From Apoderus coryli (taxonomy: Eukaryota; Arthropoda; Insecta; Coleoptera; Attelabidae), in contig OU452201.1 in assembly GCA_911728435.2 (NCBI GenBank), forward strand, positions 11,532,001 through 11,596,000: DNA of 64,000 nucleotides. The letters run 5' to 3'. The position numbers were made by a program, and so were the translations under genes. The notes under the pieces are model-generated. The model had not been told where the DNA came from. It did not search any database and was given only the letters and a program-made list of their open reading frames with translations. This document shows positions 21,471-32,860 of this stretch, piece by piece. The first letter of the stretch is position 1; every line of letters begins with the position of its first letter.

Positions 21471-23158
21471 TCTTAATTTTTATTGTGTTGGTTTTTAGTT
21501 TAAAATTATTATTTTTTCATAATTATCTGTTGTAGTGTTGCATAGTAAGTAGTAATAACTGTTTCTACAGGCATTCTAGCCGCTGATATTCTACTGATAT
21601 ACCAACTACAATAAAGTGCTTCTTGAAGATTCTTTAAAGAAACCTTTAGATGCGAACCTATAATTCGATAAAACATATTTCGAAAGAGATAAATAAGAAT
21701 AAAGAATGTTGCCATAGAATTTATTCCGTTTTAAGTCAATATTAATTGAAACCAATTATTTTCCGTATGAATATTGCAAATATAACTTTTGAATAAGAAG
21801 TACGAGATTAAATATTATTTTTAAACTTTTACAGAACTTTAAATGTGGGTTAACACCTTAATTTTTAATAAATAAGTCCCGTCTTCCAGAAATCTCTTCT
21901 AAAATATGTCAAAATTTACAATCTGAAAATAATCAGTGATTCGCATACTGTGTGGCACAATATACAATTATAACATACTATGTTACAGAATATATTATAG
22001 CAACTGAACAAGGTTACTTAATATAGATCTAAACTATTTTGCAGGCAACCGAACATATTATAAAGGTACACCGGTCCTCTCTATGAGCCATTAAAATGTA
22101 ATGGCACCACGAAAACCTCTACAAAAGCAATAAATAGCCCTCTAGGGCTGAGCCATATGGCAAACTATAATTAGTGCAATACCAATATAATCTATGTGGA
22201 ACACGTTCATGGTAATGTAGTAATTTAATAGAACTTCTTTAGTTTTATTCTAAAAACTCCTTACAAAATACTAATAGTGTAATATTCATAAAAAAGCATA
22301 AGAAATTAATTAAAACTTATACTTTAATCTAATGACATTTGTTTTTCTATCCACATTTTACTAGCACTATGCCTATTTCTTAAATGCATTTTGTGTCTCT
22401 TATGTTAACAAAGCACTGTTAGCGGTAGAGTGTTCCAAAGAATTTGCTTGAAGCAATCATAAAAGAACCTTTGATTTTCATTTGATCGGTTATTGTTTAT
22501 TAACATTTTCAGAAAAATAAAAATTCACAACCCTCTTATCTTAATATGACCCATCTAAAAATAGCATGTAATGTACTATAGCCAATCTGCCTTTAAAGCA
22601 ATGTTGCCAGTCACTATAAAAAGTAATCATTGTAAAATTATAGGTTATTTAATGCCCAGTCTCCTTTTTACTGTAAATGTGTAGTATTTAAGATGTCGTA
22701 AATATACGTTATCCATAACCGGAGCTTTCCACTTATTTTAATGGAACTTCACCCTATATTTACACTATTGTATGTAGATTTAGTTCACTTTTACATTAAT
22801 TTTTCAGGAAATTTACATAACAATTACTATTTGTCGCTGAGTAATAATACTTGAAACGAATTGCCTTTACTGTAAAATCACAGACTTTAACAACTGAGTT
22901 ACAACATATTTACGCTTAATGTACGATTACATTAACTTTACACTACATATACAATTCTTTCTGTGCAAAATTACAACATCTTTACAAATATAACAAATTA
23001 TACTAATTTATTTTCCAGAGGATTGTGACGAAGAAAAATCTGTTTATCATTACAATTTTTTTATTCAGATATTACTTTTTCTACGACTGTCTTTAAATGC
23101 CTTTATTAAATGTTCAATCATGATTTGAAAATGTAGTACATTGTAATGCTGTTTTTCA
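21471..23158. other. No recognisable feature
   Basis: AT-rich spacer with random open frames only. Confidence 0.4.
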
Positions 23159-23226
23159 TTTACCCGTGCGTAATAATATTTCCCACCAGTTGCTAGGCAA
23201 CTGAAATATTATTACGCACGGGTAAA
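23159..23226. repeat. Perfect 24-bp inverted repeat with nested hairpin
   Basis: The arms 23159-23182 and 23203-23226 are exact reverse complements (TTTACCCGTGCG...). The 20-nt loop itself contains AGTTGC/GCAACT (23188-23202), another perfect hairpin. The whole could extrude as a long cruciform or fold as one RNA hairpin. The following bases (CATAGCAACG near 23270) echo the loop motif GTTGCTA. No coding or mobile-element ends were identified. Confidence 0.75.
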
Positions 23227-23639
23227 ATTTCCTGGTAATGACAAAAGTAGCGGCGGGCATGAAAAATCACCATAGCAACGCCGAAAATACAAACACCAAA
23301 TTGACAGTTTTGGTATTAAAATTAATAATAATTATAATTAAGTATTTCGCTAATTTCAAAAAACTTAAACAGTGATAGTGAATATAGTCAATTTAATACT
23401 TCTAATTTATCGTATTTAGGCTTATACGTTAACAGGGGTAAGTTTCGAAAAACAAATATTTTCCTAAAAATTATGTTAAATTTATTCAAAAGCATAAAAC
23501 AGTCGTAGAAAAAGTATAGTGTGAAACTCACATGAAATGAACATTTCCTACTCCTCCTCCTGTGGCTCATGCTGCAAAGGATCATACTCGTAGGAAATAT
23601 ATGTCATTTCATGTTCGTTGCACAATATACTATTCCAGC

Positions 23640-24160
23640 ACAGAGAAAGTATTGTGAATGTACTAAAAAAAATTTGAATTAAAGACGGATATATCCATTT
23701 TGAAGTTCCTTGAGACGATTAAGACCATTTCCAGATGGAAGTCTGTCTGTGTGTGTGTCTGTATGTATTCTCCCACGAAAGTGCCTAAATGCTTTCCCCG
23801 ATTGACCTAATTTTGCTGTATAAGATTGCGGGAGTCCTAGGATGAACCCATTAGTTTTTGGTTGAAATCGGTTTAGCCCTGTGATAGGGGTGGACAAAAA
23901 CACCAAATTGTCAAATAGTAGTCGGTCTCGAGTGATACAGCATTTTAAAGCACTTTTGATATTTGCCCCCATAGTTCTCGAGAAAATTGCGTTTAAAATT
24001 CTACCAGTTAGGTAGAATTATAATACAATAATTTGAAAGAGGATTTTGTGGCGTCACTGATAAAGCGTGCAATTCGCATGCGGAAGGTTCTGAGTTCGAA
24101 TTCCTGCTCTGGCAATATTTTTAATCCTATGAATAAAAGTATACGAAATATAATACATCT
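23640..24160 (+). repeat. Family A dispersed repeat, most complete copy
   Basis: In order: CAGAGAAAGTATTGTGAATG, GACGGATATATCCATTTTGA, a TCTGTCTGTGTGTGTG tract (23741-23760), GGGAGTCCTAGGATGAACCC, TTTTTGGTTGAAATCGG, GGGGTGGACAAAAA, TTCTCGAGAAAATTGCG and ACCAGTTAGGTAG. After about 40 bp comes a tRNA-like block (24048-24112) with A-box-like TGGCGTCACTGATAAAGCG and B-box-like GGTTCTGAGTTCGAATTCC, then GCTCTGGCA. A 97-codon open frame on the other strand is incidental. Other copies lie at 30-215, 14096-15645 (split), 46486-46545, 52793-53425 and 58476-58705. Confidence 0.75.
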
Positions 24161-25744
24161 TCGGCCATGTTGAAATTTACAGATAGGCAACAGTGCTGCA
24201 ATATAATTACTTGCTGCTCTACACTCTGCTTAGTGTTAGCTAGAAATACTACAAAAGATTCGTTGTTACTACTTTATTATAAAATATTTCAATTTATGCC
24301 AAAGAAATCCTTCCTTCCCCTATCTGCTATATAGGTGACCCAGCATGTACCCTCTAAAATATCCGTTTAAACAAAACTTATCGAAGTATTTAATCCTTTG
24401 AAAATGGTCTGTTGCGCTATTCCTTAGAACAACCCTTTCCCTCACCGCAAACTGTTCGCATTTATTGAATAGAAAGGGAAAATGTACAACACGTTAAGGT
24501 CTTGTTTATGCAAAGACAAAAATAGTACTAAAAGGGGGATATATGGATTAGAATCTTGTTATTTGCGGATAAGAATTAAAGCTAGATAATCCTAATGTTG
24601 TAATTAAATAACAGCGTTATACAACGACAAAAAATGTGAAAGAAAAATAATAATGTGGTTTTCAATTAATATTCAAAAATAAGCAACAAAATTTTTAACG
24701 AAAATTTAATTAATTCGCAGCTCAAAAGCGTAACAATTCGGAAGACAATAGTGCTAAGATACACCACAAGAACGATCAGACACAATACCATACCATGTAA
24801 CTTATAAATTGACCAAGAAACCGAAACCAATAGATCCTATCAAGAAGCGAACGGAAACGCGAAAATTGACAAAAGGTAAGGCCCTAAACAGGTATTAATT
24901 AGTTAATGTAATATCATACTATTCGTAGAAATACAATCACATCGATATCTAAAAGAATCAGCGCGTACGACAGGCAAATATGTCATAAACAGTTAAGTGC
25001 TCAAATATGATGCTAGAACACGAGGCCTAGAACATCTCCAGGGACACCAACCCAACTGAAATTATCCCAGAGTTTAGCCTAGCACGCATTTAATGGGTAA
25101 GCAACATTTAAGTATTTGCAATATCCACAAAACCAATCAAAATTAGTTTGGCACGTTTCACGTTCTCTCGACAATGATTAGAAGAGGTATAAGAAGAATC
25201 ACCGTCACAACTAGTGTAAAAATAAAATGACTTGGCACTAATAATGAATCAGATATAAATATACGAGGCGTTCCAGTACAAGAATGCTTTTATTTCATGT
25301 AAAATAAAGGTAGAAATTTAACTAAAGTAAGCATATAGATTTGCATAAGAGTAAGTGTTTTTTTTTTAATAAATTTTAAGAAATTGCCTCAATTGTAACG
25401 CGTACCCAAATTTTAACGTTACATGATGTCAATTGTCGCTCATTTCCTACGTAACTTTTCAGTTAATTGTCAACTAATAAAAATGCTGATATTGACTTTG
25501 AAGGATAACAAAAGTTATTGGCAATGTTACCATCAAGCAAATTAAAATATGTGAAGTAGAGGCTCTACGTAATAAATCTGTCGACCGTTTTTTTTTTGAT
25601 TCTTTAAATAATCAGCTGTGGCAAAAACGTTAGAATATTACTTGAGATAAAATAATGGAACTCAAGATCTGCAACTTAGTCCATTGGCCGCTTGTATTGT
25701 TAATAATGGAAGTACCATAAATTAGAGATATTGAAAAATATATC
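24161..25744. other. No recognisable gene
   Basis: Includes a less AT-rich patch (24720-25220) without a protein pattern that I recognise. Confidence 0.35.
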
Positions 25745-25885
25745 TGATCAACACCACACTTTATACGGAATACTAATAGTTTTTTCTATAAAAAATATAA
25801 TAATTTCACATTAAATTTGATTTATTTTCGCGGTGTGGCTTCGACACATCTCATCATCAATCTAACCATGTGTCTGTGTGGCTTT
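25745..25885 (-). repeat. Decayed hammerhead-family repeat (copy I)
   Basis: On the minus strand a TTGATGATGAG core-like word (near 25875) is followed by GTCGAAG. About 90 bp on comes the family tail AAGTGTGGTGTTGATC (near 25752-25770). The core has lost C3 and the stem II pairing, so no ribozyme is predicted; identity rests on the core-to-tail spacing. Confidence 0.35.
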
Positions 25886-26169
25886 TTATCCGAAGATAGA
25901 AATGTGTGTATATATATATATGAGTCAACTACTGATGACATATCCGTGAATTAACGGACTCTCAAAGTTCGATCGATGTCTCCTTGTTGTGACAATATTG
26001 AGGGGCGAAAAATGTTATTTCGTAAATATAAGGTGGCCATAGGCGCATCAATTATATTTCATTTACGTTAAAAACGTGAGATATTATTGTGACAGGCTTA
26101 TGCTTTCAACGTATTTCGAAAAATTTGAATTTGTCTAAAAAGTATTAACAGATCCAGTGACAAATATGT

Positions 26170-27270
26170 GGTCTGTGATCGTTGCCTCCTGGGTTGTTGT
26201 TTTTTGGGAATTGTTATAAATACAGATGTCAGCCATTCTTCTGGTATTTCTCCCGTGTTGTACTCGTATATATCATTAAAAAGTTTAACTAAGATATCAA
26301 TGTTTTTCTCGTTGATAATTTGAAGCAGTTCTACTGGGATGTCATCAGGTCCCGTTGTTTTTTTTTGTTTTTGCAGATTTTATATTAAATAGGACTTCAG
26401 ATTTCAGGTCCTTCGTTGTCGTTTATAACAGTCATCGTGGTCGGTCTATTGTCTTTGAATAGATCTTCTCTCTGACCTTTTTGTACATGTTAAAGGTATC
26501 ATGTCTTCTCTCCAGTTCTTCAATTTCCTTGCGTCTATCCGCCATTCACTTTTCTTCTGTATTCCTAATTTTTTTCTTTATTTCCTTTTGTTTGTTTTTA
26601 TATTCCTCTGTGATTTTCGTCTTTTCTCCATGAGTTCCAGGATCTCCTCAATCATCCATCTTTGTTTTTTTGGTTTAAATAATTTTAACCATGTCTTCTC
26701 GAAATATTTTCCACGTTTCGTTTACCGTATTGCTATTGCTTACCGTCATTGTGTCGAGGCTGTCGTTCAGTTCCTTTTCCAGTTTATTGGTGTCCACATC
26801 GTTTTCGAAAACTTTAGTTTTTTGTGGTGATAACCCTTGTGACCCAGTTCCTAAACCTCTTGGCTACCAGGATGAAATCGATCTGGTTTCTTATTATGTG
26901 TCCAGTATTATCGCCTGGGGCGGGTCATGTATATAGCCTTCTTTTGTGTAGTTTATACCATGAGTTGGCTATAACCCTGTCATACTCTTGAGCAAATTCG
27001 TACAGTCTGTCGCCGCGCTCGTTCTTCTCACCCAGACCATATTCACCCATTAGGTCAGATCTAGTACGTTTGCCCATTTTAGCATTGAATTCTCCCATAA
27101 TAAAATTGATTTGATTTTGTTTAAGGCGATTAAGTATCTCGCATAGTTGTTGGTGCTTTCTCCGCCTATGATTTTGCAAATAACCAGCATCGTATACTCC
27201 TATACCTATCCGTGATATTGCATTTCGTAGAGAAATGAAAGTAAAGGGTTCATATAAATACATTTACTAC
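26170..27270 (-). pseudogene. RTE-like LINE: endonuclease and start of RT
   Basis: On the minus strand 27263-26925 is an open frame with the apurinic-type endonuclease signature: INFIMGEFNAK (usual GDFN now GEFN), then LMGEYGLGEKNERGDRLYEF and VIANSWYKLHKRRLYT. Further on, past stops, come NQIDFI-like and VTRVIT pieces and a lysine-rich linker (KEIEELERRHDTFNMYKKVR near 26480). Last come GPDDIPVELLQIINEKNIDI and IPEEWLTSVFITIPKK (about 26350-26190), the opening of the RT domain. This order is that of RTE-clade LINEs. The palm (YADD) is missing and several frames are broken. Confidence 0.85.
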
Positions 27271-27885
27271 GAAAAGTCTGTTGTAATGTAATTGAACGAC
27301 CTTTTAATAAACCCATTCGTGTAGTCTCTGGTAGACATTTGAGATGCGTGTAAAATTGAGACTCTAATTAATCAAATTAATATCGATACCTAATTATATA
27401 CCTGCTCTAACTACTTACACATAAATTTTCATTTTATTTTTAGACCATAGTTTAAAATGCCCTCATTTTTGTGGCATTTGTTGCATTGTAATTTTGAAAT
27501 TGAAATTCTTGCAATCCAATTTGCAAAGATATCTGCATTTCAGTTTTCGGCTAACAAAGCGGAAATGTAATAGCCTTTTAGGTTATTGCAGCAAAAGCTT
27601 CTGAACAAAATAAAGTGTATTGGCATAACAAATAACGCAGCCCTCAAAATTAAGAGTGAAGAGAAATCTCCTTGACAAACCTAAGTACGCAATTTAATAT
27701 CAGCCATATGGACCATAGTGAAGGTGCTGCCAAACAATTTGAAAACATTCGAAGCAGAATAGACAATGTGTTTTGTAACAAAGCTAACGCATCCATAGAA
27801 GCTATAATAACGTCCATTCAAAGATAGCACAGTAATATTGAAATACATGTATTATCACTTCAGTAGACTACAGTGTTAGAGAAAT
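27271..27885. other. No firm feature; one short open frame
   Basis: At 27711-27821 a 36-codon frame (MDHSEGAAKQFENIRSRIDN...) stands out for its balanced composition and could be a relic of a retroelement protein, but no family is recognisable. Confidence 0.25.
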
Positions 27886-27975
27886 TAATATTTTGGAGAA
27901 GTGGTAAAACGTGTCTTTCAATATAATGCTACACCAAAGGTTCTACTTATCGATTAAGTCACTGCAACATCGTCG
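27886..27975 (+). repeat. tRNA-like SINE, short copy
   Basis: GGAGAAGTGGTAAAACGTGT, an AT-rich spacer, then ACACCAAAGGTTCTAC and TCGATTAAGTCA. It matches 58335-58400. The first block fits an A box and GGTTCTAC.. a degenerate B box, at tRNA-like spacing. The 3' tail of the other copy is absent here. Confidence 0.5.
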
Positions 27976-29300
27976 CTTCTAGCTCGCAAGTTAGAGTTAT
28001 CAATAATATGTCAAGCCTTAGAGAGTATAGTTTGACTTGATTGAATGCTATACAGTCTGAAAATCGTCATTGCAGTATGTGCACAAATGCACAATATTGG
28101 GCAAATCCCCCTCAAATTTTTTCTGGACATGGCCTTTTCAATAGTAAATTTGTTTGCCCGTTCTCAAATAACGCAACATAGTGCGTATTACAAGATATGG
28201 GAATAAAGAATTAAGATGATCTAAAATCGTGACCAGACGCTAAATAAACTACTAGTTAGGGTTATAAGTAATACAAGCACGTCACTGATGCTTAACACAT
28301 GACACTAGTACTGTGTGAGATACATTTATTTCTTGGATATTTGCCCCAGGTATTTACATCTCGAATATGTATTTCACTAAACGTATTCACATACGTTGTT
28401 CGACAAAACTTTGTTTAGTTAACACATTGCCTTCACCAGTGACTTATGTGATATGTTGTTTTATTTCAACAAAACAGAGGACATTAAAATGTATCTCGTG
28501 TATTTCGCGAATTAATCGTCTCTCTGGGTTACAAGTTTGGCTGCGACAAGTATGTGATCAACACATTCTCCACCAACGCGTATATATTCTAGAAATTCCT
28601 ACTGCCTTGAGGGTAAGTTAGTAAGACGTTTCGCCAATGACGCGAGATGAACAGCATTTTCGGCGTTCCACACGTCAAAACCATTCCACTAAAACCCTTT
28701 ACCTGCATTTCTCTAACTTTATTACAACATAGATGTTGGATATATGATAAAATGGCTATTTGCCACTAAAACTTCAGAATATGAGGAGAATGAAATACTT
28801 TTTGTCTTCATATTTGTGATACATACAAACAAGGCAACTCCAAATTGTAAGCATACAAGTATAGAGTAACGTTAAGATATAATAAAACGTTTTACAAACA
28901 GTAATTTTAATAATAACTGAGACATATTATAGTGAATCAATCCATCTATATATATGCAACAAATATTACCGTTTTGCTAATAAGATATTTTCCTAATCTT
29001 TGTAGTTTTTGTTAGTATAGGATCATTTATATTTTGACTAATAACTTTCGCATTTAGGTATTTTAGTAATTGTTAGAACAAATTGATTAGATGAAAATAT
29101 GGCTATCCATCTAATCTTGTGATTTTGTCAACCTTGATTTAGTTTCAAAAAATATAATTCAGAAAGTGCAAAATTCTTGTTGGATTTGGTTTTAGATCAT
29201 TTTCTCATTTAGAAGATCGTTTACTTTTTTTGGACTGGATTGAGATTGCATCTTTTCGCACCCTTTTATTTTTGGAAATGGATATATTAGAAAATCTGCT
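27976..29300. other. No recognisable feature
   Basis: AT-rich spacer. An 84-codon open frame at 28367-28621 matches no family known to me. Confidence 0.35.
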
Positions 29301-29306
29301 ATAACA

Positions 29307-29770
29307 TTAGGGTTATTCTTTCGTAGTGATTGATCTGAACAAGTGAATGTGATTAAACTGAATGTGATTATACTGAACTGAATATTTGGCGAAACCGAAA
29401 GATCATCTTTTTTGTGATTGTCTTTCACTTAACTTCGAAAACTTCTGAAAACAACCAAATCTGCTCTGAAAACTGGAAAATAATTTCTTCCATGATATTA
29501 TTATCCATGTTTTAAACTTTTACAATTTATTGGTTTGATTCGAAGTCATATTCCAATTATTATTTCTCAATATTCAATACTTTTAGAGGTTAACTGTTAA
29601 CTGAACGAACTAACCGGTACCTAGAGGTTGATCAGTAAGCGGCAAGGGGGGTAGGCATTTTAATCAGTTTGGTAGAAGTAACCGATGTCGAAAGAATACA
29701 CACAATCGTGAATGAACTGACAATTTTCAGATTGTTCACTTAGTTCAGTACGAAAGAATAACCCTATTAT
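29307..29770. mobile_element. MITE with AGGGTTATTCTTTCGTA ends
   Basis: The left terminus AGGGTTATTCTTTCGTA (from about 29309) is repeated as its exact reverse complement at the right terminus (to about 29768). Further imperfect symmetry follows inside (TGATCTGAACAAGTGAA against TGAACTAAGTGAACAATC). ATT is present on both flanks, a possible 3-bp target duplication. The length of about 460 bp and lack of coding capacity make it a non-autonomous DNA transposon; superfamily uncertain. Confidence 0.65.
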
Positions 29771-30319
29771 TGTCAAAGCAACCTGATCCTTTTTATATCG
29801 ATGTAGAAGCAGTAAACATGACAGTACTTCCATGCCCAAGTAACATTTTTTAAGGAGGAAGACTTTAAAATTGCCTAAAGGTTATAAATGAATAATGTGT
29901 GCCTTTTTCTTAAGCTTAAAAACTATACATAGGTAATATATTGTGCTTGTTATGAGGAGTTTTAGGACCTAGTAGTTCTGAAACCTTAAGGTTTTGAAAT
30001 GGTTATAAATAAGGCATTTTTTAGTCACTTAAATGCCGAAATAAGACTTATAAGTTTTTTTTGCTGCTAGTTTAGAACCTCATTATAACTTCGCATTTTT
30101 TGTACCTTTAAGTCATTTGAACAACTTTTCCATAACCATGTAGCCCATTTTAAAACTGATTAAAGACTATTTAGTTGAAGCGATGCGTTATAGGTTACTA
30201 AATAAGCTTTCTGGCATAACTCAATACTACTTCCCTTATTTAAAATCTATTTGGTCACTAAAATTATCTATTAGTCTCGTTTTCGACTAGACAGACAACG
30301 TCTCCTGAATCTATACAGA

Positions 30320-30895
30320 ATGTCTCACGAAAAGCTAGTTCGTAGTGGAAATTTTAAAAGAAATGTGCGACAGAACTTTCAACGAATTGCTAATGAGCAG
30401 GTTAGTCAAATTTCAATTTTCAAAATATCTTAAATAAAAACAGTAATTTTGGGCTGCCTAAAGACCCTCGAACCTTATTGGCTACACCGGATACCAAAAT
30501 TGAAGTTGATGAAATTGCTGGAGGGAGGTACTGGCACAATGGTTTACAAAAATGTATTGAAGAGTGTTACCAAAATACAAAAACAAATTTAAATATTTCG
30601 ATTAATAGATAAATATTGATGGTCTTCCGATTTTTAAATCTTCCAAGTTTGAATTTTGGCCTATTCTCTTCAACATAAATGAACTAAATACTAAAACAAT
30701 GGTGATTGGTTTGTATTATGGTAAAGGCACCTAATGACATTAATGAATATTTGTCAAAATTTGTTGAAGAGCTTCTGGTAGTTCTGAAAGATGGAGTCTG
30801 AAAATATAAAGTAAATGTATCCCTTAAATGTTTTATATGTGATTCACCAGCACGGCCATTTATTAAAGGTGAGAATGTTCGAAGCATACAAAAAT
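30320..30895 (+). pseudogene. Transposase relic of the 3.0-kb element
   Basis: An ATG at 30320 starts MSHEKLVRSGNFKRNVRQNF. Downstream, in changing frames, are LPKDPRTLLATPDTKIEVDE and IAGGRYWHNGLQKCI (about 30450-30555). Then come INIDGLPIFKSSKFEFWPIL (about 30612-30675), VIGLYYGKGT (about 30702-30730), NDINEYLSKFVEELLVVLKD (about 30735-30795) and LKCFICDSPARPFIKG (about 30823-30870). This order matches a large insect transposase family related to Transposase_21/CACTA proteins as I remember it; naming the superfamily is tentative. In-frame stops and a frameshift break it, and the C-terminal two thirds are missing. Confidence 0.7.
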
Positions 30896-31136
30896 ATATA
30901 TAACATCCTACAGCTAATATGAAGTGCATTGAGGATCTTCTTTTTAGAATAACTTAACTTAAGTTTGTGTCGCTATATTATATACTTGCTTCAATTTAGT
31001 AACAAAGTTCAAAAAAGCAGTTAAATATTTAAAGCGTCGCTCAAGATTTCTTCATTTGAAAAACATAGTGTCTATTGGACCTAAAGAGAACAAGTAGTTT
31101 TTTTTACATTCAATTTCAATTTACATGTGTCGCAAA

Positions 31137-31469
31137 TTATTGAAATCTGCAGAAAGCGATAGTGTTGGTAGTTACCAACCTATTGGAGGTAGGTTGGTAA
31201 CTACCAACACTATCGCTTTCTCCATCCGTATCAGCAAGATCTTGTATTCTTTCCTGCTCTCCACAAGCATCCTTGTACGAATAAAACATTCTTTTAACTA
31301 TGCAGGTATATGTTTTCCAACATTTGCCAGGTACAGATAATTCGTCATGGACTTTTCCGGCATCGGATCTTGGAGGCCATGATAATATTCCCCTATTTTC
31401 CCACATGCTTGGAATAACTGAGAGACAGATTTTTCCCTCTTCAATGGTTTGTACCACTTTGAAAGGCAT
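31137..31469 (-). CDS. Accessory ORF of the 3.0-kb transposon (DUF4806-like N-terminus?)
   Basis: I start at the internal ATG (31469) giving MPFKVVQTIEEGKICLSVIP, because the 31 codons upstream are a hydrophobic, poorly constrained stretch; the frame is open from 31562. It continues WENRGILSWPPRSDAGK and CWKTYTCIVKRMFYSYKDAC and ends after about 110 codons. The pattern 'short beta segment, VxPSxW, WPP, K-W-K-xx-C-xVKR' resembles the N-terminus of insect proteins with a C-terminal DUF4806 domain. That C-terminal domain is absent. The last 25 codons are created by a palindrome (31151-31221), so the natural C-terminus was probably lost. It converges on the transposase relic. Function unknown. 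Confidence 0.5.
   Translation of the reverse strand: MPFKVVQTIEEGKICLSVIPSMWENRGILSWPPRSDAGKVHDELSVPGKCWKTYTCIVKRMFYSYKDACGEQERIQDLADTDGESDSVGSYQPTSNRLVTTNTIAFCRFQ
31151..31221. repeat. Perfect 32-bp inverted repeat, 7-nt loop
   Basis: Arms 31151-31182 and 31190-31221 are exact reverse complements (AGAAAGCGATAGTGTTGGTA...), with loop TTGGAGG. The palindrome lies across the 3' end of the accessory ORF, and the same peptide SDSVGSYQP is read on both strands. An inverted duplication of coding DNA is the simplest explanation. No mutation separates the arms, so it is recent or maintained. Confidence 0.85.
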
Positions 31470-32860
31470 ATCTTGCAAAAAACAGCAAAATATTAAATAC
31501 GCGCATAGAAATTGAATGCACAGTATTATCAAATTTTTATTGTACCTATTTATGAAATACAAAAGTTTGATTTTTTATTGTTTGAACATTTTAAAAATAC
31601 GTTTAACATTCCTGAAACACCAATACAAGAAAAATCCCGTTTAGTAAAAACTAAAAACGAACTATAAAAATTAATACTTTATTAGATATTATTAGCGTTC
31701 AATTTTCATTTATTTGGCACAAACCAATCCCTAATGTCTTGTTGTCATCTTATTAGAACAAGAAAACTAAGAACATTTTCAGCTTATCAGCGATTATTAC
31801 TTTGTACTTACCGTGTCAATTAAAAGACACACTGTATAACAAATATGAATAAAAGCTGGCACGTGATCACAACTACACATCCAAAACAATACTAAACAGG
31901 TCGTTAGAAAGTTGCGATGGTGCGACTTTTAAGCTTGAGCAACTATTAGTTCTGAAAAGTGTTATTTAGCATTATTTAGGTTACGAATTTGATCTTAAGG
32001 TTATATTTTAGCATATTTTCAGACTTTCAAGCAACTTAGGTTATAATTTGGTTATTTCAAAAGCTTATAAGCATTTGTTTCCCATCGGCCATTTTAAGAT
32101 TATGGCATAGTTTAATAACAAAATATTTTTGAAAATATATGTAAGTCTGCGTAGTTTTAGGTTCGGGAAACACATTTCGACTACTTTTAAAAACAAAATA
32201 TTTCCCTTGTATTTTAAATATGACTAAAAAAAATATTTATACTAATAATATCGATAGCCCGTGAATTTTATGCTACTTTTATATAATATTTTGACAGTAA
32301 AATAGAAGGTGCATTAAAATCAGCAATGTGTGTCCGCTATTTCATGCAGTTTTATATCACGTATATTGAAATAATTATCATAATTTACCATTACAATATT
32401 ACCTACCATAGGGTTATTTAAATACTAGAAATAATACCGTATATTAGCCAACTAATCCAAAAATTAGAAGCAGTCTATAATATATTTTACTTAATAGTTT
32501 TAAGACTGCTTTCCGCAGGTTGTAGTTGATAATTCACAAGGAGCTAGTTAGAACCTTTTAGTGGCTAAATTAGAACTTTAAACCCGTGATTCATAGGTTA
32601 TAATTCAGTTATATATTGGCTAGTAAGGATATATAAAGGTTATATTATAGTTGCACAAATATTTAACCTTAAGGTTCTGAAATGTCGACAACTTTTAGGT
32701 TAGCAGGAGGTTCTGTAGCGTGGGCCCTTTTGGTCACCAGGAGTTTGTGTAGCCGGCTAGAGGAGGTTGTTTTATACCTAATGGCATATGTAAACAAAAT
32801 CCATAAAGTGGTTCTAGAACCAATATACAACCTTCCTAGAACTATATTTTGTTACTTGGG

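Larger units (their letters stand above)
29835..32860. mobile_element. 3.0-kb two-ORF DNA transposon, CACTA-like
   Basis: Both termini read CCCAAGTAACA inward (29835-29845; reverse complement ending at 32860), with weaker similarity beyond. TG borders each side, a possible 2-bp target duplication. Wide sub-terminal zones (29870-30250 and 31930-32830) are studded with short words: GGTTATAA, TTAGAACCT, and AACCTTAAGGTTYTGAAAT at 29980 and 32662. Such sub-terminal repeats are typical of EnSpm/CACTA-like elements. Inside are a broken plus-strand transposase and a convergent minus-strand ORF. Confidence 0.65.

Noticed and set aside
25925..25975. CTGATGA with a TCCGT/ACGGA stem
   Set aside because: The base run after the stem is CTCTCAAAG, not GAAA; no stem III or cleavage site.
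26325..26355. ATGTCATCAGG as a possible minus-strand hammerhead core
   Set aside because: It is the codons of the GPDDIPVE motif of the RTE-like RT; no GAAA or stems follow.
31125..31340. Plus-strand open frame starting near the 32-bp palindrome
   Set aside because: It is readable only because the palindrome mirrors the minus-strand ORF; no independent support.
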